Part shown: in pieces, positions 26,761-34,892 of the stretch
Layout: the number at the start of each line of letters is the position of its first letter
How positions within the stretch are numbered: position 1 is the stretch's first letter
NCBI GenBank assembly: GCA_944321895.1
Contig: CALUNA010000010.1
Coordinates: 1 to 64,000 of the forward strand
Direction: 5' to 3'
DNA length: 64,000 bases
Source of the DNA: an uncultured Bacteroidales bacterium
GTDB taxonomy: Bacteria; Bacteroidota; Bacteroidia; Bacteroidales; Paludibacteraceae
Program-made: the position numbers and the translations under genes
The notes under the pieces: generated by a model
The model's database searches: none
Told to the model about the DNA's origin: nothing
What the model saw: only the letters and a program-made list of their open reading frames with translations

Positions 26761-27698
26761 TTTCATTTATTGTGATAGGAAAGAATGAGAGCCGCCATTT
26801 GGATAAATGTTTTGCTGCTATTTATGAGGTGATAGCAAACGACCATATCGATTGTTATGAGGTGATTTACGTGGATAGCCAATCGACAGATAACAGTGTT
26901 GAAATAGCAAAACATTACGACAAGATAAATATTCGTGTGTTTTTAATAACAGGTGAATGCAATGCGGCAGTTGCCCGTAATATAGGTGCCAAAGAGGCAA
27001 AAGGCCAGATACTGTTCTTTATCGATGGCGATATGGAAATACGGTCCGGTTTCCTGCCAACTGTCTTAGACCGGAATGGCCGGCTTGTTTATCCTTTCGT
27101 GTCTGGTTATTTGGTTGATTACTGTTATGATGAGAATTGGGTTTTTATAAGGAATAGTTATCGGGCTAAAGTTAATAAAGACACTTATCAGGTTATAACC
27201 GGAGGTGTTTTTTTGATAGAAAGAGAACTGTGGAGTCGTGTCGGAGGAATGGATACGAGGCAAAAAAGAAGCCAGGACTACGATTTAGCGCTTCGTTTGG
27301 CTAAAAAGGGGATAAAACTTTTGCGTAAACCTGTACATATAGCGAATCATTACATGGTGTCGTATCTGCATAGGGAAGAAACTTTGTCATATATCGGATA
27401 TTCTTCATTGTTATTTAGGAAACATTGCTTGAATTTGGATTATATAAAAGTTTTTATTTCTCAGAATTACTCCGTTTTGGTGTTCTGGTTTTCTGCATTG
27501 CTATGTTGGTTTTGCCCGTGGGTATGGCTTGTTTGTTTGTTGGGTTGGTTTTATAGGGCTTTTCGTGCAGCAGCTAAAAATAGAGTTTCTGTGTTTAAGT
27601 CTTTTTATAATGCTATTTGTAGGGATATCTTGTTTACATGGAACATGTTGTTCTTTTGGCCTCCAACCATACAAGAATCGTATAAGGAAATTGTTTAA
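26757..27698 (+). CDS. Glycosyltransferase family 2
   Basis: This is an inverting GT-A enzyme with a membrane-attached C-terminus, 313 residues. ISFIVIGKNESRHLDKCFAA is the N-terminal nucleotide-binding strand, and EVIYVDSQSTDNSVEIA contains the first Asp motif. ILFFIDGDMEI is the metal-binding DxD, and SQDYDLALRL is the catalytic-base region. Two hydrophobic stretches between about residues 240 and 265 suggest membrane anchoring. Sugar and linkage are unknown. It is coupled to the GT56 gene by a four-base overlap. Confidence 0.87.
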   Translation: MISFIVIGKNESRHLDKCFAAIYEVIANDHIDCYEVIYVDSQSTDNSVEIAKHYDKINIRVFLITGECNAAVARNIGAKEAKGQILFFIDGDMEIRSGFLPTVLDRNGRLVYPFVSGYLVDYCYDENWVFIRNSYRAKVNKDTYQVITGGVFLIERELWSRVGGMDTRQKRSQDYDLALRLAKKGIKLLRKPVHIANHYMVSYLHREETLSYIGYSSLLFRKHCLNLDYIKVFISQNYSVLVFWFSALLCWFCPWVWLVCLLGWFYRAFRAAAKNRVSVFKSFYNAICRDILFTWNMLFFWPPTIQESYKEIV

Positions 27699-27700
27699 GT

Positions 27701-29143
27701 ATGGATTTTTTTGTTACCTATAACAATATCTCCAGCTTTCAGTTGATACTGTATAATGTGTTGATGATAGCTGTTTTCCTATACTTGTTTTGGAAGTATA
27801 GGAATGCATCGCTTGCACAATGCATTGTATTGATTTTTATGTCAGGAGTCTTTTCTGATTTAGGACAAATTTTTTCTCTGGGAAATAGCATGTCCCATAT
27901 TTACAAGGTGTGTGTGATTGTATGGGCTTTCTTTTTGTTCAGACGCTATGGATATAATAAGAAGAACAATGCAATTTTGTTGTGTTTTGTAATTTATATT
28001 TTATATTTCTTTTTTATTTCCGTATTTTTGCATGACGATAATTTGGGGCTTGTAGTTTCGCAAGTATTGAGTTACACGATACCGGTTGCAATGTTTCTGG
28101 TTGTTGATGCTTTTCTGATAAGGTATCGGCTTCGGGGGATGGTGTTGCTGAATATGGTTTTGCGTGACTTGATTATCGCCCAGATTGTTTTTTGCGGGAT
28201 TAAATTGTTGATTCTGCAAGCAACCCAGGAAGGTTGGGTTGGTTCACTGACGGGAATCAGAGGCGGCGGGGCTGGTACATCGTTTCCTTTGTTGTGTTTG
28301 TTGTGGCTGGCGGTAAATACGCGTATGAAGTTTACGTGGAAAAACCTGTTGTTAATGATTGGCTTTCTTTTTATCGGATTTATGACGGGTAAGCGGGCTG
28401 TTTGGTTGCTGTTTCCTTTGTTATATGCGATATTGATGGCGTATTATAACATACACACTGTTCCGCAATTCTTGAAAATATTCGTGCCGTTGCTCCTGTT
28501 TACAGTGATATTCTTCTATTTTGGTTTGCGTTTGTCGCCTACTTTGAATCCGGAACATATAGTGTGGGGAAGTTTTGATCCAGTATATGCCTATAATTAT
28601 GCCTTGAATTATTCGGGAGGTACGAGAACCAATATGGGAGATATTGAAGTTGAAGAAGGGGAAGGACGATTGGGAGCGGTTGTGCTTTTCTGGAATGATC
28701 TGGTCCATGTTTTTGATTATGATAAGCAAAAACTTTTCGGTGTCGGGAACGAATATATAAAATATGCAGATTATAAATACTATAGTAATAAAGATTATTA
28801 TTTTGGTGTCAGTTATCGTGGAGGAATCACGGGAATCGTGATGATGTATTTCATATCAGGCTTATTTGGTGTATTTTTGTTTTTGCTATATTATATGCAA
28901 ATCATGTTCCGTATCCCACAAAAAGGATTCCGATGGATCTTGATAGGAATGGCGATGTTTGATTTTGTGTTTTATAATGGGCAGATATTCTATAATATTC
29001 CAATGCAATCATTGCTATGGTATATTGTTTTTATTTCAATGTACAAAACAAAGCAAAATAAACTAATAAATACAAACAATGAAAAATATAATTATTACAG
29101 CACCTTACAGCAGAAACGGTGGCGTAGCCAGTTTTGTATATAG
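27701..29143 (+). CDS. Wzy-like O-antigen/capsule polymerase
   Basis: The 480-residue protein is almost entirely hydrophobic, with about 11-12 membrane segments and a large polar loop (about residues 285-350) before the last helices. This is the usual topology of Wzy polymerases, which join repeat units in the periplasm. There is no sequence signature I can name, as is normal for Wzy. Position between glycosyltransferases and the presence of Wzx and Wzc support the call. Its last 65 bases overlap the next gene. The C-terminal polar tail from about residue 455 looks unlike the rest and may be an accidental extension. Confidence 0.75.
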   Translation: MDFFVTYNNISSFQLILYNVLMIAVFLYLFWKYRNASLAQCIVLIFMSGVFSDLGQIFSLGNSMSHIYKVCVIVWAFFLFRRYGYNKKNNAILLCFVIYILYFFFISVFLHDDNLGLVVSQVLSYTIPVAMFLVVDAFLIRYRLRGMVLLNMVLRDLIIAQIVFCGIKLLILQATQEGWVGSLTGIRGGGAGTSFPLLCLLWLAVNTRMKFTWKNLLLMIGFLFIGFMTGKRAVWLLFPLLYAILMAYYNIHTVPQFLKIFVPLLLFTVIFFYFGLRLSPTLNPEHIVWGSFDPVYAYNYALNYSGGTRTNMGDIEVEEGEGRLGAVVLFWNDLVHVFDYDKQKLFGVGNEYIKYADYKYYSNKDYYFGVSYRGGITGIVMMYFISGLFGVFLFLLYYMQIMFRIPQKGFRWILIGMAMFDFVFYNGQIFYNIPMQSLLWYIVFISMYKTKQNKLINTNNEKYNYYSTLQQKRWRSQFCI

Positions 29144-30101
29144 TATCTTTCCATATATAGATAATGGAATAGTATTTTATAGGGGTAAAAAAACTGCTAG
29201 GTGCGTGATTCTATCTGTACTGTATAGTTTATTGTTACCACTCAGATTCTGGATCTGTTTGATCAAGGAAAAGCCGGAGAAGGTCATTGTGAATACTTCT
29301 TTAAGTCATCAGAATTTAGTAAGGGATGGAATCCTCGTGCTTATATCAAAATTATTGGGGTGCAGGACAATATTAGTTGTACATGGTTTTCAGCGCTCAA
29401 AGTTGAAACCAGCTTTTCTTTTAAAATGGGGTTATTTCAAAAGTGATGTGATATTTGTGCTGGCCGAGCAATTTAAATTGGATATACAAAATGCAGGTTA
29501 TAAAGGAACTATTATGCTCCAATACAATCCGATTGAAGACAATATATGGAATGAGATAGATGATGTTGTCAAAACAAAAGAATTGAAACATATAAAAAAT
29601 ATATTGTTTTTATCTCGTATAGAAAGAAGTAAAGGTATATATATACTTTTGGATGCTTTTAAAGTTTTGCAAGCTCAATATCCGGATATTGTATTGCGTA
29701 TAGCAGGTACAGGGAACGAGTTGGATGTTGTGAGAAAATATATCCATGATGAAACAAATGTGGAATTTATGGGTTTTGTTACAGGTTCGGATAAACTTAA
29801 GTTATTGGAGATGTCAGATGTGTTTGTTTTGCCTTCATATACAGAAGGTTTGCCAATTTCTGTCTTAGAAGCAATGGCGTTGGGTAATTATATTATTACG
29901 AGGCCTGTTGGTGGTTTGGTGGATTTGCATGTGAAAAGTAACTTTGGATTGTTGGTTGAATCTTTGGAACCAGCAGATTTTGTAAAGGCAATGAAATATG
30001 CAATAGAGGATGATGTTTCGAGGATAAGAAAAAATAATATGATATTTGCTAAAAATAATTTCTCAGCCAAACAAATTGCAGAACGGCTGCAGAATATATA
30101 A
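29079..30101 (+). CDS. GT4-family glycosyltransferase
   Basis: This retaining GT-B enzyme has 340 residues. NIIITAPYSRNGGVASFVYS is the N-terminal glycine-rich acceptor loop. HIKNILFLSRIERSKGIYIL starts the donor domain, and VFVLPSYTEGLPISVLEAMA is the E-x7-E motif of GT4. It starts inside the end of the polymerase gene. The substrate is unknown. The gene is AT-rich like its neighbours. Confidence 0.88.
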   Translation: MKNIIITAPYSRNGGVASFVYSIFPYIDNGIVFYRGKKTARCVILSVLYSLLLPLRFWICLIKEKPEKVIVNTSLSHQNLVRDGILVLISKLLGCRTILVVHGFQRSKLKPAFLLKWGYFKSDVIFVLAEQFKLDIQNAGYKGTIMLQYNPIEDNIWNEIDDVVKTKELKHIKNILFLSRIERSKGIYILLDAFKVLQAQYPDIVLRIAGTGNELDVVRKYIHDETNVEFMGFVTGSDKLKLLEMSDVFVLPSYTEGLPISVLEAMALGNYIITRPVGGLVDLHVKSNFGLLVESLEPADFVKAMKYAIEDDVSRIRKNNMIFAKNNFSAKQIAERLQNI

Positions 30102-30124
30102 TAAATGGATAGACAATTTTGAGT

Positions 30125-31279
30125 ATGATAGATAAATGCATATCGAAAATTAGGGAATATATCGAAGCGAGTAATTTCAAAGGATATGACCCATACGATT
30201 TTTTGAATTCTCCTGTACCGTTTAGATATTTGGGACATATGGCACAAGCTGTAGTTGTACAGGCAGGTAAGTTGTTGCCGTTTAATATGCGTCCTTTGTT
30301 ATGTGTCAAGAAAGAATTCAATCCAAAGGGGCTTGGCTTGCTGCTGTCTGCATATTGTAATTTATATAAAAAGACTGAAGATAAAAAGTATTTGGAGACT
30401 GCCGGACGATTGTATAATACATTGAGGGAGTGTAGAAGCAGGGGATATGAGGAGTATTGTTGGGGGTATAATTTTGTTTGGGCAAATCCTCATTCAGTAC
30501 ATCCTAAATATATGCCATCTTCGGTTGTAACTTCATTTGTTTGTCAGGGAATTTTTGATTATTATAATATCTGTGGTTCTCAAGATGCCATTGATGTTAT
30601 TCAAAGCGCATCGCAATATGTTTTGAAATATTTGAGGCGGACAGAAACACATGAAGGAATTTGTCTAAGTTATACAGAAGAGGAACAAAATTGTTGTTAT
30701 AATGCATCTTTGCTTTCTGGAGAGTTGCTGTCAATACAATATGCTATATCCAAGGATGACAATTTGCTTGGCTTGATTCAAAAAATTGTTGCTTTTGTTT
30801 TGTATCATCAACATTCGGATGGGCATTGGGGATATTCTATTGATCTGGCAACAGGGAAAGAGCGTCAGCAAGTTGATTTTCATCAAGGTTTTATATTATG
30901 CTCGTTATATAGGATTTATAAGAATATAGGTGATATGCCGCTTGAGGTGGAACAGGCGATTAAAAAAGGAATGGTATATTATAGGGAAAAGCAATTTCTT
31001 GATAATGGTCGTTCTTTATGGCGTTTGCCAAAAGAATTTCCAATCGATATACATAATCAGGCTCAGGGTATCATTACATTTAGTTTGTTGTCTGATTATT
31101 GTGATAATGCGGCTGATTTTGCTAAAACAATTGCAAAATGGACTATCAAGAATATGCAATCAGATAAGGGCTTCTTTTATTATAGAATATATAAGCATTA
31201 TGTTAATCGGATACCATTTATGCGTTGGTCTCAGTCTTGGATGCTTTTAGCTTTAACTGATTTATATGCATTGGATTGA
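30125..31279 (+). CDS. Putative alpha/alpha-barrel protein of the polysaccharide locus
   Basis: I cannot assign a named function to these 384 residues. Repeated helix pairs with aromatic and glycine-rich turns (LGLLLSAYCNLYKKTEDKKY, TSFVCQGIFDYYNICG, HQHSDGHWGYSIDLATGKER, VDFHQGFILCSLYRIY, RWSQSWMLLALTDLYAL) suggest an (alpha/alpha)6 toroid. That fold occurs in glucuronyl C5-epimerases, N-acylglucosamine 2-epimerases and unsaturated glucuronyl hydrolases. There is no signal peptide, so it acts in the cytoplasm. An epimerase-like or sugar-modifying role is inference. The ATG at 30125 is preferred over the TTG two codons earlier. The DNA is AT-rich. Confidence 0.6.
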   Translation: MIDKCISKIREYIEASNFKGYDPYDFLNSPVPFRYLGHMAQAVVVQAGKLLPFNMRPLLCVKKEFNPKGLGLLLSAYCNLYKKTEDKKYLETAGRLYNTLRECRSRGYEEYCWGYNFVWANPHSVHPKYMPSSVVTSFVCQGIFDYYNICGSQDAIDVIQSASQYVLKYLRRTETHEGICLSYTEEEQNCCYNASLLSGELLSIQYAISKDDNLLGLIQKIVAFVLYHQHSDGHWGYSIDLATGKERQQVDFHQGFILCSLYRIYKNIGDMPLEVEQAIKKGMVYYREKQFLDNGRSLWRLPKEFPIDIHNQAQGIITFSLLSDYCDNAADFAKTIAKWTIKNMQSDKGFFYYRIYKHYVNRIPFMRWSQSWMLLALTDLYALD

Positions 31280-31339
31280 ATAAATTGGCTGTTTATGCTT
31301 TGAATTGATAATAGTACTATTTGTGTATAGGATAAAAAA

Positions 31340-32419
31340 ATGATAATGAAACACATAACATTAATAGCCGGTGCACGTCCGAATTTTATGAAAATTGCAC
31401 CGCTGATACATGCATTGCAGAAGACGGATATCCAATTCCGGCTGGTGCATACAGGCCAACATTATGACAAGGCGATGAGCCAAACCTTTTTTGAGGAACT
31501 GAACATTCCGCAGCCGCATGTGAATCTGGCATGTGGGGGCGGCTCGCAGGCGGAACAGACAGCAGCCATTATGGTAGCGTTTGAAAAGGACTTGATGGCA
31601 AACCCGACTGATTTGGTGGTTGTAGTGGGGGATGTGACTTCGACCATGGCTTGCACCATTGTGGCCAAGAAATTGGGTGTGAAAGTAGCGCATGTGGAGG
31701 CTGGTATCCGTTCGTATGACATGAGCATGCCCGAAGAGATTAACCGCATGGTGACGGATGCATTGGCTGACTATTTCTTTACGACTACTACATGGGCCGG
31801 TGAAAATCTGCTGAAAACCGGAATCGCAAAGGAAAAGATTTATTGGGTGGGCAATGTGATGATTGATACACTGTTGGCCAATCGCGAACGGTTCCGTCAG
31901 CCGGAATGCTATGCGGCATTGGGACTGGAAGAGAAGAAGTATTTTGTGCTGACACTGCACCGGCCTGCCAATGTGGATGAAACGCAGCACCTGAAAGAAT
32001 TGATGGACGAGATAATTGGCAATGCGCAGGGATATCCTATTGTATTTCCCATTCACCCGCGTACGGCCAAGCTGTTTAAGGAAATCGGGATAGAAGCTCC
32101 AAATCTGCATGTGGTGGAGCCATTGGGCTATCTGGAATTCAACTATCTGGTGGAAAGGGCTTTTGCGGTGGTGACGGATTCGGGTGGAATAACGGAAGAA
32201 ACAACGGTGATGGGTGTTCCCTGCATGACGCTCCGCAACAATACGGAACGGCCGGAAACTTGCGAAATAGGAACGAATGAGTTGGTTGGAACCGCCCCGA
32301 AGAATATTCGCACTGCCATGGAACGGTTGTTTGCAGGCGACTGGAAAAAAGGCAATATACCGCCACTTTGGGATGGACAAACGGCTAAACGCATTGTGGA
32401 AATATTGATGAATTTGTAA
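31340..32419 (+). CDS. wecB: UDP-N-acetylglucosamine 2-epimerase
   Basis: This enzyme converts UDP-GlcNAc to UDP-ManNAc, a precursor of the polysaccharide. The 359 residues match the non-hydrolysing family. ITLIAGARPNFMKIAPLIHA is the N-terminal motif, and VVVGDVTSTMACTIVAKKLG, HVEAGIRSYDMSMPEEINR and VTDSGGITEETTVMGVPCMT contain the family's catalytic and UDP-binding residues. No wecC-type dehydrogenase is next to it, so the product may be used as ManNAc or oxidised by an enzyme encoded elsewhere. Base composition is higher in GC than both neighbours. Confidence 0.93.
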   Translation: MIMKHITLIAGARPNFMKIAPLIHALQKTDIQFRLVHTGQHYDKAMSQTFFEELNIPQPHVNLACGGGSQAEQTAAIMVAFEKDLMANPTDLVVVVGDVTSTMACTIVAKKLGVKVAHVEAGIRSYDMSMPEEINRMVTDALADYFFTTTTWAGENLLKTGIAKEKIYWVGNVMIDTLLANRERFRQPECYAALGLEEKKYFVLTLHRPANVDETQHLKELMDEIIGNAQGYPIVFPIHPRTAKLFKEIGIEAPNLHVVEPLGYLEFNYLVERAFAVVTDSGGITEETTVMGVPCMTLRNNTERPETCEIGTNELVGTAPKNIRTAMERLFAGDWKKGNIPPLWDGQTAKRIVEILMNL

Positions 32420-32420
32420 G

Positions 32421-33518
32421 ATGAAAAAGATTTTAGTGTATTTAGGGCATCCAGCCCATTTTTATTTGTATAAAAATGTCATTGGTAATTTGCAAAAGAA
32501 GGGCAATGTCATAGAGATTCTTATCAAGAAAAAAGATATTTTACAAGATTTGCTTGATAATGCTGGCTTGCCGTATCATAATATCTTGGAAGAGGGAAGG
32601 AAGGATTCAAAATGGGGGATAATGGTTGGTATGCTAAAACGTGCCATCCGATTAAATAAGTTTTGTTCTACATTTAATCCGGATATCTTAACTGGGACAA
32701 GTGTTGAAAATTCGTTTATAGGCAAATGGAGAAAAGTGCCTGTAATCAATGTTAACGAGGACGATGCCGATGTGGTGCCTTTGTATGCCAAGTTAAGTTA
32801 TCCTTTTGCTACGGATATTTTGAATCCGGTTGTTTGCAATAGTGGAAAATGGGATGCGAAAGCAATTAAATATGCCAGTTATCAGGAATTGGCTTATCTG
32901 CATCCCAACCATTTTACACCCGACAGAAAGGTGGTGGAGCAGTATTTTTCTACGGAATCACCATATTTCATTATCCGTTTTGCAAAGTTGAAAGCGCACC
33001 ATGATACAGGAATTAAGGGTATCAGTACCGAAATAGCCCAACGACTGATTGATATCCTCAAACCACACGGACGTATTTATATCACTTCGGAAAGGGAATT
33101 GGAACCTCAGTTTGAGCAATACAGAATCAAGATAAATCCGTTGGATATGCACCATGTGATGGCGTTTGCTGATTTGTATATCGGTGACAGTCAAACGATG
33201 GCAGCCGAAGCGGGCGTTTTGGGAACTCCTTTTGTGCGTTTTAATGATTTTGTGGGTCGAATTGGTTATTTGCGTGAATTGGAAGATGTTTATCATTTGG
33301 GATGTGGCGTTAAAACCAATGAGGTGGAAAGGCTTTATAAGGTGCTGGAAGAAATAATTGGTATGCCCGACAGATATAAAGTGTTTCATGAACGCCAACA
33401 AAGAATGCTTTCAGAAAAAATCGATTATGCTAAATTTTTGACTTGGTTTATTGAGGAGTATCCAGATAGTGCCCGCATAATGAAGGAGAATCCTGATTAT
33501 CAGTATCGTTTTAAGTAA
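32421..33518 (+). CDS. DUF354 family GT-B-like glycosyltransferase
   Basis: The 365 residues begin KKILVYLGHPAHFYLYKNVI, the DUF354 N-terminus, which resembles the acceptor half of GT-B enzymes. The C-terminal half has a donor-like motif DLYIGDSQTMAAEAGVLGTP. Members occur in polysaccharide clusters and are predicted transferases, but no reaction is known to me. It starts one base after the wecB stop, so the two genes are a unit and the acceptor or donor may be a ManNAc derivative (inference). Confidence 0.78.
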   Translation: MKKILVYLGHPAHFYLYKNVIGNLQKKGNVIEILIKKKDILQDLLDNAGLPYHNILEEGRKDSKWGIMVGMLKRAIRLNKFCSTFNPDILTGTSVENSFIGKWRKVPVINVNEDDADVVPLYAKLSYPFATDILNPVVCNSGKWDAKAIKYASYQELAYLHPNHFTPDRKVVEQYFSTESPYFIIRFAKLKAHHDTGIKGISTEIAQRLIDILKPHGRIYITSERELEPQFEQYRIKINPLDMHHVMAFADLYIGDSQTMAAEAGVLGTPFVRFNDFVGRIGYLRELEDVYHLGCGVKTNEVERLYKVLEEIIGMPDRYKVFHERQQRMLSEKIDYAKFLTWFIEEYPDSARIMKENPDYQYRFK

Positions 33519-33800
33519 GTTGCCATTATTTGATTGAACTTCTTTTTCAGACTCTTAAAAACCAGATAAAAAGATGGCTAGTGCGGTAAGTGATATTATT
33601 TCGAATTTAGATGTATAACATCAAGAGGTAGGGGAATTATTATTTTGAACTATAGCCAATTGTGTTTCTCGATTTTTGGGGAGCATATTCTTGTCGGCAG
33701 CATTTTTTTATATTGGTTTGTGTTCAATCGCAGTTTGGGTAGGTGGAATAATATAAGGTGAAAATTGTTTTTAAATTGATTTGTTATTTGTATTTGGAAT

Positions 33801-34352
33801 ATGCATAAGATACTACATTTATTTAATGCGTTGCGATTGTGGATTTTGTTTCTGCTCGTTCGTAAAAACAATCGTTTTAAGATGGATTTAAAACGTTGGT
33901 CTGATTGGAAGAAGAGTCCATATAAAAATATTTATCTGAGTTTTGTGTTTCTAATGTCTGAATACAAAGAATTTAGAAATGTATGTTATTATAGGATGGG
34001 CAAGAAACAATATTTTTGTAAATGGTTGTGTAAGCCTCTGGATTCTTTATATATTCATTGTAAAGATATAGGTGGTGGTTTTTTAATACAACATGGATTT
34101 GCTACTATAATAAATGCGAACAAGATAGGAGAAAATGCACATATATATCAACAAGTTACGATAGGTTATAATGGAGATAAAAGACCGATCATAGGAGATA
34201 ATGTCCGCATTTGTTGTGGGGCTAAAGTCATAGGAGGGGTAACTATTGATAACAATGTTGTTGTTGGTGCACAGGCTCTGGTTATTAAAGATGTTCCGTC
34301 AAATGTTGTGGTAGGAGGTGTTCCTGCAAAAATCTTAAAGTCAATAGATTGA
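33801..34352 (+). CDS. Serine acetyltransferase-like hexapeptide acyltransferase
   Basis: The 183-residue protein ends in a left-handed beta-helix of the CysE subgroup. Motifs are DIGGGFLIQHGFATIINANK, IGENAHIYQQVTIGYNGDKR, PIIGDNVRICCGAKVIGG and VVVGAQALVIKDVPSNVVVG. In polysaccharide loci these proteins usually O-acetylate a sugar. The N-terminal 60 residues are basic and aromatic and lack the full CysE helical domain, which argues against a cysteine-synthesis role. The 282 bases before it (33519-33800) contain no supported gene. It is followed by a decayed SGNH gene. Confidence 0.82.
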   Translation: MHKILHLFNALRLWILFLLVRKNNRFKMDLKRWSDWKKSPYKNIYLSFVFLMSEYKEFRNVCYYRMGKKQYFCKWLCKPLDSLYIHCKDIGGGFLIQHGFATIINANKIGENAHIYQQVTIGYNGDKRPIIGDNVRICCGAKVIGGVTIDNNVVVGAQALVIKDVPSNVVVGGVPAKILKSID

Positions 34353-34365
34353 GACGTGTTTTTGC

Positions 34366-34678
34366 AGAATAGTCTTATAAAGTAATTCAGGCTTGTAAAG
34401 AAAGGAATATTGTACTGTTTTTATTGAATACACCTACATATATCACATATCGTGAAAATTTGAACCAGCAACAGTTATATTTGATGGATAGTATATGTGA
34501 TGCCTTGGCCGATGAATATGACCATGTTTACCGCCTTGATTATTTTGCGGATACGACTTTTGTCGATGAAGATTTCTATGATGCAGATCATCTGTGTGAA
34601 ATTGGAGCAAAACACCTTTCTGAACGTATCAACCATGTTATTGATTCCATTATGCCATCCTATATTGTAAAAGAATAA
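34366..34678 (+). pseudogene. C-terminal remnant of an SGNH/DltD-like acyl hydrolase
   Basis: An open frame that begins just after an in-frame TAG encodes about 100 residues without a proper start. The part from 34424 contains LDYFADTTFVDEDFYDADHL followed by CEIGAKHLSERINHVIDS. This is the D-x-x-H active-site block and closing helix of SGNH-type O-acetyltransferase partners (DltD/AlgX/DUF1574-like). The N-terminal half with the GDS serine block is missing, and the sequence upstream is occupied by another gene. It is therefore probably a fragment left by deletion or replacement at the edge of the locus. Confidence 0.65.
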
Positions 34679-34763
34679 TTTTTTGTGGTTGGCATGTTTA
34701 TTCTTTTCTATTGTTTTCTGATAAAATTTTATGTGAATTTTCCCCATTAAATTCCGTTATAAG

Positions 34764-34795
34764 TTGGCGCTACATGAACTGTTTTTGTATATTTG
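34764..34795 (+). promoter_or_regulatory. Promoter of the sppA-lpxK-PNP-msbA operon
   Basis: TTG (34764-34766) and TATATTTG (34788-34795) are 21 bases apart and lie about 98 bases before sppA. The leader between them and the ATG has no further obvious structure. Confidence 0.6.
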
Positions 34796-34892
34796 CAATT
34801 TGAATTTGTGGAAAAGCGGGGAAATGCCTTTGTGAAAGCGAGGTTTTTCCTTGTTTGGAAAGTTGATGTTTAATTTTTAATTGTAGAATCTT

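Noticed and set aside
33593-33762. Frame of about 56 codons in the gap before the CysE-like gene
   Set aside because: It has a hydrophobic stretch and I considered an MBOAT remnant, but no MBOAT motif is visible and there is no start codon of quality.
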